From assembly GCF_029893805.1 (NCBI RefSeq), contig NZ_JARXYP010000002.1:7564001-7628000 (forward strand): a DNA stretch of 64,000 nucleotides. Direction: 5' to 3'. Source of the DNA: Streptomyces sp. SAI-135 (GTDB taxonomy: Bacteria > Actinomycetota > Actinomycetes > Streptomycetales > Streptomycetaceae). Positions 11,343-20,341 of this stretch are shown in pieces; position 1 is the first letter of the stretch, and each line of letters opens with the position of its first letter. The notes beneath the pieces were generated by a model. That model saw only the letters and a list, made by a program, of their open reading frames with translations. It was not told the DNA's origin and ran no database searches. A program made the translations under genes and the position numbers.

Positions 11343-12676
11343 AGCTGACCATTCTGGGCGGCGGCGGGTTCCGCGTACCGCTCGTGTACGGCGCCCTCCT
11401 GGGCGACCGCGGCGAGGGCAGGGTCACCGAGGTCGTGCTGCACGACCTGGACGCCGGCCGGCTGTCCGCGGTGACCCGGGTCCTCGCCGAGCAGGCCGCC
11501 CGGGTCGAGGACGCCCCCCGGGTGAGCGCCACGACCGACCTGGACGAGGCCCTGCGCGGCACCGACTTCGTGTTCTCGGCGATCCGCGTCGGCGGCCTGG
11601 AGGGCCGTGCCGACGACGAGCGGGTGGCCCTCGCGGAAGGCGTCCTCGGCCAGGAGACGGTCGGCGCGGGCGGCATCGCCTACGGCCTGCGCACGGTCCC
11701 CGTGGCCGTGGACATCGCCCGCCGGGTCGCCCGGCTCGCTCCCGACGCCTGGGTCATCAACTTCACCAACCCCGCGGGCCTGGTCACCGAGGCCATGTCC
11801 CGCCACCTCGGCGACCGCGTCATCGGCATCTGCGACTCCCCGGTCGGCCTCGGCCGCCGTATCGCGCGCGTGCTCGGCGCCGACCCGAACGAGGCGTGGA
11901 TCGACTACGTCGGCCTCAACCACCTCGGCTGGGTCCGCGGCCTGAAGATCGCCGGCCGGGACGAGCTGCCCCGGCTGCTCGCCGACCCCGACCTGCTGGG
12001 CTCCTTCGAGGAGGGCAAGCTCTTCGGCGTCGACTGGCTGCGGTCGCTGGGCGCGATCCCCAACGAGTACCTGCACTACTACTACTTCAACCGCGAGGCC
12101 GTCCGCGCCTACCAGCAGGCCGAGAAGACCCGCGGCGCCTTCCTCGCCGACCAGCAGGCCCGGTTCTACGACGAGGTCGGCGCCCCCGGGGTGAAGGCGC
12201 TGGACGTCTGGGACCGCACCCGCGCCGAGCGCGAGGCGACCTACATGTCCGAGAACCGGGAGACGGCCGGCGCCGGCGAACGCGACGCCGACGACCTCTC
12301 CGGCGGCTACGAGAAGGTCGCCCTCGCCCTGATGCGGGCCATCGCGCGCGACGAGCGCACCACCCTGATCCTCAACGTCCGCAACCAGGGCACGCTCTCC
12401 GTGCTCGACCGCGACGCCGTCATCGAGGTGCCCTGCCTCGTCGACGCCAACGGCGCCCACCCCGTCTCCGTCGCCCCGCTGCCCGACCACGCCACCGGTC
12501 TGGTCTGCTCGGTCAAGGCGGTCGAGCGGGAGGTGCTGGCGGCCGCCGAGTCCGCCTCGCGCGCGACCGCGGTGAAGGCCTTCGCGCTGCACCCGCTGGT
12601 CGACTCCGTCAATGTCGCCCGCAAGCTGGTCGAGGGCTACACCTCGGTCCATCCGGGGCTCGCGTACCTTAAGTAG
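11339..12676 (+). CDS. Glycoside hydrolase family 4 enzyme (annotated type: 6-phospho-beta-glucosidase)
   Basis: A 445-residue NAD- and Mn-dependent glycosidase that works by a redox elimination mechanism. The NAD-binding start is TILGGGGFR (residues 4-12), followed by FSAIRVGG, INFTNPAG, the metal-ligand Cys in CDSP (C165) and NHLGW (194-198). GH4 subgroups are told apart by the residues around that Cys. CDSP does not match the CNVP of classic 6-phospho-beta-glucosidases or the CHSV of alpha-galactosidases, so the exact substrate is open. No PTS gene lies nearby; if a sugar phosphate is the substrate, the PfkB kinase may supply it. Coupled to the DeoR gene by GTGA. Confidence 0.88.
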   Translation: MKLTILGGGGFRVPLVYGALLGDRGEGRVTEVVLHDLDAGRLSAVTRVLAEQAARVEDAPRVSATTDLDEALRGTDFVFSAIRVGGLEGRADDERVALAEGVLGQETVGAGGIAYGLRTVPVAVDIARRVARLAPDAWVINFTNPAGLVTEAMSRHLGDRVIGICDSPVGLGRRIARVLGADPNEAWIDYVGLNHLGWVRGLKIAGRDELPRLLADPDLLGSFEEGKLFGVDWLRSLGAIPNEYLHYYYFNREAVRAYQQAEKTRGAFLADQQARFYDEVGAPGVKALDVWDRTRAEREATYMSENRETAGAGERDADDLSGGYEKVALALMRAIARDERTTLILNVRNQGTLSVLDRDAVIEVPCLVDANGAHPVSVAPLPDHATGLVCSVKAVEREVLAAAESASRATAVKAFALHPLVDSVNVARKLVEGYTSVHPGLAYLK

Positions 12677-12688
12677 CGTCCTTGTTTG

Positions 12689-12700
12689 GAAAGCGCTTTC
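12689..12700. promoter_or_regulatory. LacI-type palindromic operator GAAAGCGCTTTC
   Basis: A perfect 12-base palindrome with central CG lies between the GH4 stop and the alpha-mannosidase start. It has the form of LacI/GalR-family operators, but no LacI-family gene is present in the window. It would allow separate control of the mannosidase-fucosidase pair. Confidence 0.55.
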
Positions 12701-12752
12701 TCCTCGCTTTCCGGCCGTACCAGCTCGCCCTCTCCCTCCCTGGAGACCCTTC

Positions 12753-15700
12753 ATGCACGACGAACGCCGCCGCATCGAGGAGCGCGTCCAGCGCGCCCAC
12801 GACCAGCGCATCAAGCCCGCGATCCACGCGGCCACGGTCCCCTTCGAGGTGGAGGCCTGGCAGGCGCCCGGCGAGCCGGTCTCCTTCGAGGAGGCCGCGG
12901 CCGCCCGCTACACGCCCTTCGCGATGAACACCCCGTGGGGCCCGCCCTGGGGCACCACCTGGTTCCGGATGCGCGGCCAGGTGCCCGCCGAGTGGGCCGG
13001 ACGGCGCGTCGAGGCCGTCATCGACCTCGGCTTCGTCGGCGACTGGCCCGGCAACCAGGCCGAGGCCCTGGTCCACCTGCCCGACGGCCGCCCCCTGAAG
13101 GCCGTCAACCCGCTCAACCAGTACGTCCCCGTCGCCAACCCGGCGACCGGCGGCGAGCAGATCGACTACCTGGTCGAGGCCGCCTCCAACCCGGACATCC
13201 TCAAGGACAACTTCTCCCGGGTCACGCCGATGGGCGACAAGCTCACGGCCGGCTCCGCGCCGCTCTACACCTTCCAGCGCGCCGACCTCGCGATCCTCGA
13301 CGAGGAGGTCTTCCACCTCGACCTGGACCTCCAGGTCCTGCGCGAGCTCATGGTCCACCTCCCCGAGCACGAGCCCCGCCGCCACGAGATCCTGCACGCC
13401 CTGGACCGGGCCATGGACGCCCTCGACCTGGACGACGTCGCCGGCAGCGCGGCCGCCGTCCGCGAGGTCCTCGCGCCGGTGCTGGCCAAGCCCGCGCACG
13501 CGAGCGCCCACACGATCTCCGGTGTCGGCCACGCCCACATCGACTCGGCGTGGCTGTGGCCCATCCGGGAGACCAAGCGCAAGACGTCCCGCACCTTCTC
13601 CAACGTCACCGCGCTCGCCGACGAGTACGACGACTTCATCTTCGCCTGCTCCCAGGCCCAGCAGTACGAGTGGGTGCGCGACAACTACCCGCACGTGTGG
13701 GCCCGCATCCAGGACTCCGTGAAGAAGGGCCAGTGGGCGCCGGTCGGCGGCATGTGGGTCGAGGCCGACGGCAACCTGCCCGGCGGCGAGGCCATCGCCC
13801 GCCAGCTCGTCCACGGCAAGCGGTTCTTCATCGAGCACTTCGGCATCGAGACCAAGGGCGTGTGGCTGCCGGACTCCTTCGGCTACACCGCCGCCTACCC
13901 GCAGCTCGCCAAGCTGGCCGGCAACGACTGGTTCCTCACCCAGAAGATCTCCTGGAACCAGACCAACAAGTTCCCCCACCACACCTTCTGGTGGGAGGGC
14001 ATCGACGGCACCCGCATCTTCACCCACTTCCCGCCCGTCGACACCTACAACGCCCGCTTCAGCGGCGAGGAGATGGACCGCGCGGTCCGCAACTACGCGG
14101 AGAAGGGCGGCGGGCAGCGCTCGCTGGCCCCCTTCGGCTGGGGCGACGGCGGTGGCGGCCCCACCCGCGAGATCATGGAGCGGGCCCGGCGCCTGGCGAA
14201 CCTGGAGGGCTCCCCGAAGGTCGTCGTCGAGCACCCCGACGACTTCTTCGCCAAGGCCCGCGAGGAGTACCCCGACGCCCCGGTCTGGGTCGGCGAGCTC
14301 TACCTGGAGCTGCACCGCGCCACCTACACCTCGCAGGCCCGCACCAAGCAGGGCAACCGCCGCTCCGAGCACAAGCTGCGCGAGGCCGAGCTGTGGGCGA
14401 CGACGGCCGCGCTGCACGCGCCGGGCTACTCCTACCCGTACGAGAAGCTCGACCGGCTGTGGAAGACGGTCCTGCTGCACCAGTTCCACGACATCCTGCC
14501 CGGCTCCTCGATCGCCTGGGTGCACCGTGAGGCGGAGGCCGAATACGCCCGGGTGGCCGAGGAGTTGGAGGCGCTGACCGCCGAAGCCGTGGCCGCGCTG
14601 GGCGCCGGCGGCACCCGGGTCTTCAACACCAGCCCGTTCGACCGGGCCGAGGTGGTCCGTACCTCCGCGGGCTCCCTCGCGTTCGTGCGGGCACCCGCGA
14701 ACGGCAGCGCGCCGCTGGCGGACGCCGAACCCGACCGGCCCGTGAAGGCCGAGGGCCGGGTCCTCGACAACGGACTGGTGCGCGTCGAGGTGGCCGAGGA
14801 CGGCACCCTGTCGTCCGTGTACGACCTGCGGGCCGGGCGCGAAGTCCTCGGCGACAAGGGCAACCTGCTCCGCCTGCACACCGACCTCCCGAACTACTGG
14901 GACGCCTGGGACATCGACAAGCACTACAACAACCGCTACACGGACCTCCTGGAGCCCACGTCGGTGGAGCTCGTCTCGGACGACCCGCTGCTCGGCGCGA
15001 TCCGTGTGACCCGCGCCTTCGGCAAGGGCTCGACGATCACCCAGACCATCACCCTGCGCGCCGACAGCCCCCGCGTCGACTTCGAGACCGACATCGACTG
15101 GCACGAGGCCGAGAAGATCCTCAAGGCGGCCTTCCCGGTGGACGTCCGGGCCGCGCACTCCTCCGCGGAGATCCAGTTCGGCCACGTCCAGCGGCCCACG
15201 CACACCAACACCAGCTGGGAGGCGGCCCGTTTCGAGGTCTCCGGCCACCGCTGGGTGCACGTCGGCGAACCCGGCTACGGCGTCGCGGTCCTCAACGACT
15301 CCACCTACGGCCACGACGTCTCCCGCACGGTCCGTGAGGACGGCGGTACGACGACCACGGTCCGGCTCAGCCTGGTCCGCGCCCCGCGCATCCCGGACCC
15401 GGAGGCCGACCAGGGCAGGCACCGCTTCACCTACGCGCTGCTGCCCGGCGCGAGCATCGAGGACACCGTCGCCGAGGGCTACTCCCTCAACCTGCCCCTG
15501 CGGGTGGCGGACGCGGCCGGTGCCCCCGGGCCGGTCGTCTCGGTCGACGGCGAGAACGTGACCGTGGAGGCCGTCAAGCTCGCCGACGACACCTCCGGCG
15601 ACATGGTGGTCCGCCTCTACGAGTCCGGCGGCGGCCGCGCCCGGGGCGTGCTGCGCACCGGGTTCCCGCTCGCCGGCGCCCAGGTCACCGACCTGCTGGA

Positions 15701-15794
15701 GCGCCCGCTGGAGGACGCTCCCGTCGAGGACGGCGCGGTGGCGGTCTCGCTGCGCCCCTTCCAGGTGCTCACCCTGCGGCTGCGGAGGGGCTGA
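12753..15794 (+). CDS. Alpha-mannosidase, glycoside hydrolase family 38
   Basis: A 1013-residue retaining, zinc-dependent alpha-mannosidase. The zinc site is HAHID (H260, H262, D264), the nucleophile Asp374 in WLPDSFGYT; the substrate-binding stretch FLTQKISWNQTNKFPHHTF follows, then the mid helical domain and the long C-terminal beta domain (from about residue 660). The ATG was chosen over an upstream in-frame GTG because GGAG stands just before it and MHDERRRIEERVQ is the normal beginning of bacterial family members. There is no signal peptide, so it trims mannose from imported glycan in the cytoplasm. It is followed three bases later by the fucosidase. Confidence 0.95.
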   Translation: MHDERRRIEERVQRAHDQRIKPAIHAATVPFEVEAWQAPGEPVSFEEAAAARYTPFAMNTPWGPPWGTTWFRMRGQVPAEWAGRRVEAVIDLGFVGDWPGNQAEALVHLPDGRPLKAVNPLNQYVPVANPATGGEQIDYLVEAASNPDILKDNFSRVTPMGDKLTAGSAPLYTFQRADLAILDEEVFHLDLDLQVLRELMVHLPEHEPRRHEILHALDRAMDALDLDDVAGSAAAVREVLAPVLAKPAHASAHTISGVGHAHIDSAWLWPIRETKRKTSRTFSNVTALADEYDDFIFACSQAQQYEWVRDNYPHVWARIQDSVKKGQWAPVGGMWVEADGNLPGGEAIARQLVHGKRFFIEHFGIETKGVWLPDSFGYTAAYPQLAKLAGNDWFLTQKISWNQTNKFPHHTFWWEGIDGTRIFTHFPPVDTYNARFSGEEMDRAVRNYAEKGGGQRSLAPFGWGDGGGGPTREIMERARRLANLEGSPKVVVEHPDDFFAKAREEYPDAPVWVGELYLELHRATYTSQARTKQGNRRSEHKLREAELWATTAALHAPGYSYPYEKLDRLWKTVLLHQFHDILPGSSIAWVHREAEAEYARVAEELEALTAEAVAALGAGGTRVFNTSPFDRAEVVRTSAGSLAFVRAPANGSAPLADAEPDRPVKAEGRVLDNGLVRVEVAEDGTLSSVYDLRAGREVLGDKGNLLRLHTDLPNYWDAWDIDKHYNNRYTDLLEPTSVELVSDDPLLGAIRVTRAFGKGSTITQTITLRADSPRVDFETDIDWHEAEKILKAAFPVDVRAAHSSAEIQFGHVQRPTHTNTSWEAARFEVSGHRWVHVGEPGYGVAVLNDSTYGHDVSRTVREDGGTTTTVRLSLVRAPRIPDPEADQGRHRFTYALLPGASIEDTVAEGYSLNLPLRVADAAGAPGPVVSVDGENVTVEAVKLADDTSGDMVVRLYESGGGRARGVLRTGFPLAGAQVTDLLERPLEDAPVEDGAVAVSLRPFQVLTLRLRRG

Positions 15795-15797
15795 CCC

Positions 15798-17045
15798 GTG
15801 CTGCAACCCTGGTTCACCGACGCCAAGTTGGGGATCTTCGTCCACTGGGGCATCTACGCCGTCGACGGCGTCCAGGAGTCCTGGTCGTTCTACGACGACA
15901 TCGTCCCGCACGACCAGTACATGTCCCAGCTGGAGCGCTTCACGGGCGCCAAGTACGACCCGCGTGAGTGGGCCGACCTGTTCGAGCGGGCCGGCGCCAG
16001 GTACGCGGTGCTGACGAGCCGCCACCACGACGGCGTGGCCCTGTGGGACACCGGGTACGGCGATCTCAACCTCGGCAAGGACTACGTCGGGCCCTACGCC
16101 GAGGCCCTGCGGGAGAAGGGCCTGAAGGTCGGCCTCTACTACTCGCACTCCGACTGGAACCACCCCGACTACGCCTCCACGCGCAAGCCGGGCCGCCCGC
16201 CGGAGCAGGAGGACAACCGCTACTCCGAGGTGGCCGCCGAGGACGAGGACCTGGCGGCCTGGGAACGGTTCATCGCCTACCGGGACGGCCAGGTCCGCGA
16301 GCTGGCCTCCCGTTACCGGCCCGACCTGATGTGGTTCGACGGCGAATGGGAACGCAGCGAGGAGCAGTGGCGCATCCCCGAACTCGCCGCGCTCGTCAGG
16401 ACGTACGTGCCGGACGTCGTCTTCAACGCGCGCATGCTCTCCGAGGGCGACTACGCCACCCCCGAACAGGGTGCTCCCATCGAACCGCCGGACGGCCCCT
16501 GGGAGTTGTGCCTGACGATCAACGACTCGTGGGGCTACCAGCACCAGGACCACAACCACAAGTCGCTCGCCCAGTTGATCCGCTACTTCACCGAGACCAT
16601 CGGTGGGGGCGGCAACCTGCTCCTCGACGTCGGCCCGATGGAGGACGGGACCATCCCGCAGCCGCAGGTCGAACGGCTCGAAGGGCTGGGGGAGTGGATC
16701 GGGAAGCACTCCGAGGCGGTGTACGGCACCCGGCGCGGACTGCCCGCCGGGCACCACTACGGTCCCAGCACCCTCTCCGCGGACGGCCGGACGCTGTACC
16801 TGGTCCTCTTCGACGCGCCGCGCGCCGAGATCGGGCTGCGCGGACTGGTCACCCCGGTCCGCAAGGTCACCGTCCTCGGCACCGGCACGGAACTCGGCCA
16901 CCGCATGGTCGGCGGACTCCACGACGCCGTGGGCATCGTGTGGATCGACCCACCGTCCGCGGCGGACCTCGACCCGTACGCCACGGTCCTCAAGGTCGAG
17001 CTGGACGGCGAGCTGGAGCTGTACCGCGGTTCGGGCCGGTCCTGA
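15798..17045 (+). CDS. Alpha-L-fucosidase, glycoside hydrolase family 29
   Basis: A 415-residue retaining alpha-fucosidase. The barrel starts at once (WFTDAKLGIFVHWGIYAVDG), followed by LTSRHHDGVALW and the nucleophile Asp181 in LMWFDGEWE; later GGGGNLLLDVGPMEDGTI closes the barrel. The GTG start follows a GGAGGGG ribosome site and is only three bases after the mannosidase stop, so the two are co-translated. No signal peptide is present, meaning that fucose is removed inside the cell. A strong hairpin directly after the stop ends the transcript. Fucosidase plus alpha-mannosidase plus beta-galactosidase is the set expected for complex N-glycan breakdown. Confidence 0.94.
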   Translation: MLQPWFTDAKLGIFVHWGIYAVDGVQESWSFYDDIVPHDQYMSQLERFTGAKYDPREWADLFERAGARYAVLTSRHHDGVALWDTGYGDLNLGKDYVGPYAEALREKGLKVGLYYSHSDWNHPDYASTRKPGRPPEQEDNRYSEVAAEDEDLAAWERFIAYRDGQVRELASRYRPDLMWFDGEWERSEEQWRIPELAALVRTYVPDVVFNARMLSEGDYATPEQGAPIEPPDGPWELCLTINDSWGYQHQDHNHKSLAQLIRYFTETIGGGGNLLLDVGPMEDGTIPQPQVERLEGLGEWIGKHSEAVYGTRRGLPAGHHYGPSTLSADGRTLYLVLFDAPRAEIGLRGLVTPVRKVTVLGTGTELGHRMVGGLHDAVGIVWIDPPSAADLDPYATVLKVELDGELELYRGSGRS

Positions 17046-17052
17046 CGGCGTG

Positions 17053-17087
17053 ACGGTGCCTGCCGGCCGCCGGCCGGCAGGCACCGT
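17053..17087. terminator. Bidirectional terminator between fucosidase and chitinase
   Basis: A perfect 15-bp stem (17053-17067 with 17073-17087) closes a five-base CGCCG loop. It stands in the 46-base gap between two convergent genes, so it can end transcripts from both sides. No T-tract follows, as is common in Streptomyces. Confidence 0.9.
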
Positions 17088-17091
17088 GCGC

Positions 17092-18771
17092 TCAGCCGGT
17101 GAAGCCGGCCGTGATCGAGGTGAACTGCCAGTTGCTCTGGCTGATCCCGGAGCAGTTGCTCACCACGCCACCACCCGGGCAGGGCCGGTCGCGGTTGACC
17201 GACCAGAACGCGAGCCGGGCGATGTGATGCGCGTTCGCCCAGTCCCGGATCTGGGTCCAGATCGCCGGGGTCGTGTTCTCCTGCTGGTCGGAGAGCCCGT
17301 TCATGCCGGAGATGCCGATGTGGGAGTACGCGGTGGCGTCGTCCCAGCCGAAGGTGGACTTCAGCTTGGCCTTCAGCCCCTCCGTGGCGTTCACGGTGTT
17401 GCCGTACATGTCGGAGCCGCCGCCGAAGTCGAACGGCATGATGGTGAACACGTCGATGTTCGCGCCGAGCGACTGCGCCTGCTCGATGAGCCGGTTGCCG
17501 TAGTAGGTGGGGCCGGTGGTCGAGGTGCCGAAGGTGACGATGGTCTTCAGACCGGGGTTGTTGGCCTTGACCGTCTTCAGCGCGGTCAGGATCCTCGCCT
17601 GCACGGCCTCGTTCTCGAACTCGTCGGTGTTCTCGATGTCCATGTCGATCGCCTTGAGCGAGTAGGCGTCGATCACCTTCTGGAGGGCGGCCGCGAGGGC
17701 GCTCGCCGAGGAGCAGTTGGCGCCGAGCTTGCTGCCCTGCCAGCCGCCGAACGACGGCACGATGTCACCGCCGGCGGCACGGATCTGGTTGATGGCGGTC
17801 TGGTCGACACCGCCGGTCAGCGGCCGGGTGCTGTCCCACGCGGGGTTGCAGCCGCCGGAGTCCAGCATGAACGCCATCGTGAACCACTTGACCCCGGTCG
17901 CGCTCATCACCGTGGCCGGGCTCGGCGGATCGCCCCAGCCCTCGTACAGATAGGGCGCCGCCTGCTTGAAGCCGGTGCCGCCACCGCCGCCCGCGTCGGT
18001 CGTCACGCTCACGGAGTTGGACGCCCCGGAGGTGTTCCCGGCCGCGTCGCGTGCCTTGACGGTGAAGGTGTACGCCGTGCTGGGCGAGAGCCCGCTGACG
18101 GTGGCGGAGGTACCGGAGACGCTGAGGACGTTGTTCGAGCCGCTGTAGACGTCGTACGCCGTCACCCCGACGTTGTCCCTCGAGGCGTTCCACTTCAGCG
18201 ACACGCTCGACGAGGTCTTGCCGGTGGAGGTCAGCCCGGTCGGCGCGGTCGGTGCCTGGGTGTCGGAGCCACCGCCACCGCCGGGGCCGTCGAGGCTGAT
18301 GTCGTCGGCGTAGTAGCTGCCCTGGGCGTACCAGCCGTGGACGTAGATCTGCGCGCTGGTCTGCGAGGCGCCGGTGGTGAAGGAGACGGTCAGCTGGCTG
18401 TAGGCCGACGGGGAGGTCGTCCAGGTGGAAGCGCCGCCGTTCACACCGAGGTAGACGTAGGACCCGCGCACCCAGCCGCTCAGGCTGTACGTGGTGTTGG
18501 GCTGGACGGCGACGGTCTGGCTGCACTGGGCGTTGTCGCTCGAACTCACCGCGCCCTGAAGGGCCTTGGAGCCCCCGTGCACGGGAGAGGAGACGACCGA
18601 ACCGAGGTTGCCGGTGCAGGTCCAGGGGGAGAGGCTCCCCGATTCGAAGCCCGGGTTCGTCAGGACGTTGGCGGCCTGGGCCGTCTGGGGAAGGGCGATG
18701 GCTCCGGCGAGCGCGAGGGCGGCCGAGCCGAGCAGAGCGAGGACTCTGGAACGTCTGAGTGGGTTGCGCAC
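17092..18771 (-). CDS. Secreted multidomain chitinase, glycoside hydrolase family 18
   Basis: A 559-residue secreted chitin-degrading enzyme. Order: Sec signal ending near PQTAQA (about residue 33); a carbohydrate-binding module (NVLTNPGFESGSLSPW to the Gly-rich linker); a fibronectin type III domain (PTGLTSTGKTSSSVSLKWNAS); a second Gly linker; and the GH18 barrel from about residue 265. The catalytic DxDxE is D376-x-D378-x-E380 within KAIDMDIENTDE, and SFGG is intact. The GTG start follows AGGGAGA and begins the signal peptide cleanly; a longer upstream frame was rejected. A DasR-like site lies over its promoter, so induction by N-acetylglucosamine is likely. Confidence 0.94.
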   Translation of the reverse strand: MRNPLRRSRVLALLGSAALALAGAIALPQTAQAANVLTNPGFESGSLSPWTCTGNLGSVVSSPVHGGSKALQGAVSSSDNAQCSQTVAVQPNTTYSLSGWVRGSYVYLGVNGGASTWTTSPSAYSQLTVSFTTGASQTSAQIYVHGWYAQGSYYADDISLDGPGGGGGSDTQAPTAPTGLTSTGKTSSSVSLKWNASRDNVGVTAYDVYSGSNNVLSVSGTSATVSGLSPSTAYTFTVKARDAAGNTSGASNSVSVTTDAGGGGGTGFKQAAPYLYEGWGDPPSPATVMSATGVKWFTMAFMLDSGGCNPAWDSTRPLTGGVDQTAINQIRAAGGDIVPSFGGWQGSKLGANCSSASALAAALQKVIDAYSLKAIDMDIENTDEFENEAVQARILTALKTVKANNPGLKTIVTFGTSTTGPTYYGNRLIEQAQSLGANIDVFTIMPFDFGGGSDMYGNTVNATEGLKAKLKSTFGWDDATAYSHIGISGMNGLSDQQENTTPAIWTQIRDWANAHHIARLAFWSVNRDRPCPGGGVVSNCSGISQSNWQFTSITAGFTG

Positions 18772-18832
18772 GCGATCTCCCTGAAGAAATGGGGGTGTTC
18801 GGGAGTGCAGAAAGGTGCAGGGGTGCGCAACC

Positions 18833-18861
18833 AAGTTGGTATGGACCAATGACCCTGTCAA
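18833..18861 (-). promoter_or_regulatory. Chitinase promoter with DasR-responsive element (dre-like)
   Basis: Reading toward the chitinase, TTGACA (18856-18861) is followed 17 bases later by CAACTT (18833-18838). Between them lies ATTGGTCCATACCAAC (18835-18850), whose arms TTGGT/ACCAA match the known dre pattern ACTGGTCTAGACCACT at 11 of 16 positions. A site across the spacer would let DasR block RNA polymerase until glucosamine phosphates release it. Confidence 0.72.
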
Positions 18862-18889
18862 GACAGCGGACGGGAACTGGAACCTACTC

Positions 18890-18922
18890 AGGGGCGCGGG
18901 GAACTGCGCGACCAGCCACAAT
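18890..18922 (+). repeat. Streptomyces dispersed intergenic repeat (GGGGCGCGGGGAACTGCGCG type)
   Basis: GGGGCGCGGGGAACTGCGCG followed by ACCAGCC resembles an intergenic sequence I know to recur many times in Streptomyces chromosomes, usually next to gene ends. A second, slightly altered copy is at 44261-44288 on the other strand. It can fold into a GC-rich hairpin. Confidence 0.6.
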
Positions 18923-18944
18923 CCACCCGCACCCGGCAGACAAC

Positions 18945-20078
18945 CTAAAGCGGCAGTACCTGCCCCGCAGCCTCGACGGCGACAGGCTCCGCGGCCGCCG
19001 GCGCCGGCACAGCGGGCAACAGCTCCGGCACCTCGGCCCGCTGAGCCGGAATCGACACCGGCCGCAACTGCCTCGGCCCCGACACCACCGTGTAGTCCTG
19101 TCCCAGGAACGGCGGCTCGATCACCCCGGGGTCCTCACCCAGTGCCAACTGCACGGCCGCCCACGGCACGTTGACCCCGCAGAGCGACAGCTGGTGCAGA
19201 CCGCCCGCCGGGCGCGTGTTCACGTCCATCAGGACGGGCCGGTCACCGAACATCCGGAACTGGACGTTGGCCAGGTAGTGCAGCCCGAACCCCTCGGCGA
19301 TCAGCCGCGCCGGCTCCAGCCACTGCTCGTGCCGCGTGAAGCCGCGACGCCGCCCGTTCTTCGTGCGGCCGATCGCCAGCCGCACCCGGTTGTCGGGCCC
19401 GGTGAGGGTGTCCACGGACACCTCCGGCTGCTCCAGCCGCGGCATGACCAGCCAGTCCACCTGCTCGTCGGACTCCGCGAGCGCCCCGACGACCATGTCG
19501 AGCGAGACGTACGGGCTGGGGAAGCCGTTGAGCTGCGCGAGCGAGAAGGGGGCGCGCGTGATGACACGGAAGCCCACCCCGCCCGCGCCGGACGCGGGCT
19601 TGAAGCACGCCTTGTGGCCGTCGGCCTCCAGCGCCTCCACGGCCGCGACCAGTTCGTCCGCCGTGCGCACCCGCCACCACGGCGGCACCGGCACACCCAC
19701 CGACTGGACCGCCTCGTAGGCGATCACCTTGTCGTGGAAGACGGCGACGGCCTCGGGCGGCGGGGCCAGCAGCGCCGTACCGGCCGCGGCGAACTCGGCG
19801 CGGTGGGCGACGATCGCCGCCTGGTGCAGCCGGGGCACGAACACGTCGATGCCCCGCTTGCGGCACTGGTCGAGGGCGAACTCGACGTAGGCGGCGGGCG
19901 ACAGCCCCTCCGGCTCCAGCTCGGCGGTGTCGGCGGCGGCCAGCACGGGCGAGTCGGGGTCCCCGTGCGTCGCATGGATCTCGACGGCTCTGTCGCTGGG
20001 ATTTCGCCGCAGCTGATCCATGAAGAACACGTTCTCCGCGTACGTGCGGTTGAGCCAGACGCGTACGCGAGAGTGCAT
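18945..20078 (-). CDS. ATP-grasp domain protein of unknown substrate
   Basis: A 377-residue ATP-grasp ligase-like protein. The N-terminal Rossmann-like part (residues 1-100) is followed by the ATP-grasp fold: HDKVIAYEAVQSVGVPVPP, the nucleotide-binding Lys in CFKPASGAGGVGFRVI, and the metal-binding end MDVNTRPAGG. Such enzymes join a carboxylate to an amine or thiol using ATP. There is no partner gene that would name the substrate; the adjoining phosphoesterase/PPTase pair is on the other strand. The C-terminal 45 residues are Pro/Ala/Glu-rich and probably disordered. Cytoplasmic; no signal sequence. The 263-base region upstream is shared divergently with the phosphoesterase gene and holds AACACCCGTGTT, a near-palindrome, but no certain promoter. 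Confidence 0.82.
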   Translation of the reverse strand: MHSRVRVWLNRTYAENVFFMDQLRRNPSDRAVEIHATHGDPDSPVLAAADTAELEPEGLSPAAYVEFALDQCRKRGIDVFVPRLHQAAIVAHRAEFAAAGTALLAPPPEAVAVFHDKVIAYEAVQSVGVPVPPWWRVRTADELVAAVEALEADGHKACFKPASGAGGVGFRVITRAPFSLAQLNGFPSPYVSLDMVVGALAESDEQVDWLVMPRLEQPEVSVDTLTGPDNRVRLAIGRTKNGRRRGFTRHEQWLEPARLIAEGFGLHYLANVQFRMFGDRPVLMDVNTRPAGGLHQLSLCGVNVPWAAVQLALGEDPGVIEPPFLGQDYTVVSGPRQLRPVSIPAQRAEVPELLPAVPAPAAAEPVAVEAAGQVLPL

Positions 20079-20341
20079 TCAGGCCGCCTTTCGGGGTTTT
20101 CGGGCAGGGCGAAGCGGGCCCGTGCCCGGGCAGGGTGGTTGGAGGGACACCAAACCGCCCCTTGCGAAGGGAATTTTCTGCGGTGGTGTTGGGGCGATCA
20201 TACGGCTTTCAAGGGGCCACGCGTGCAACACCCGTGTTACGGATTTCCCGATCATGAAGGGCCGCCGCCCGGGTCCACTCTTGTACCGGGAAAACAAATG
20301 TGTTCTCGTGGTCCCACTCGGGTGCTCGGAGGGGGCGGGAA

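Noticed and set aside
12669..17084. Very long open frame (about 1470 codons) on the minus strand
   Set aside because: It is antisense to the GH38 and GH29 genes, which carry full catalytic motifs. Long antisense frames are normal in such GC-rich DNA, and the product is low-complexity.
20079..20341. Riboswitch in the 263-base divergent region
   Set aside because: No known conserved riboswitch core was visible; only short palindromes were found.
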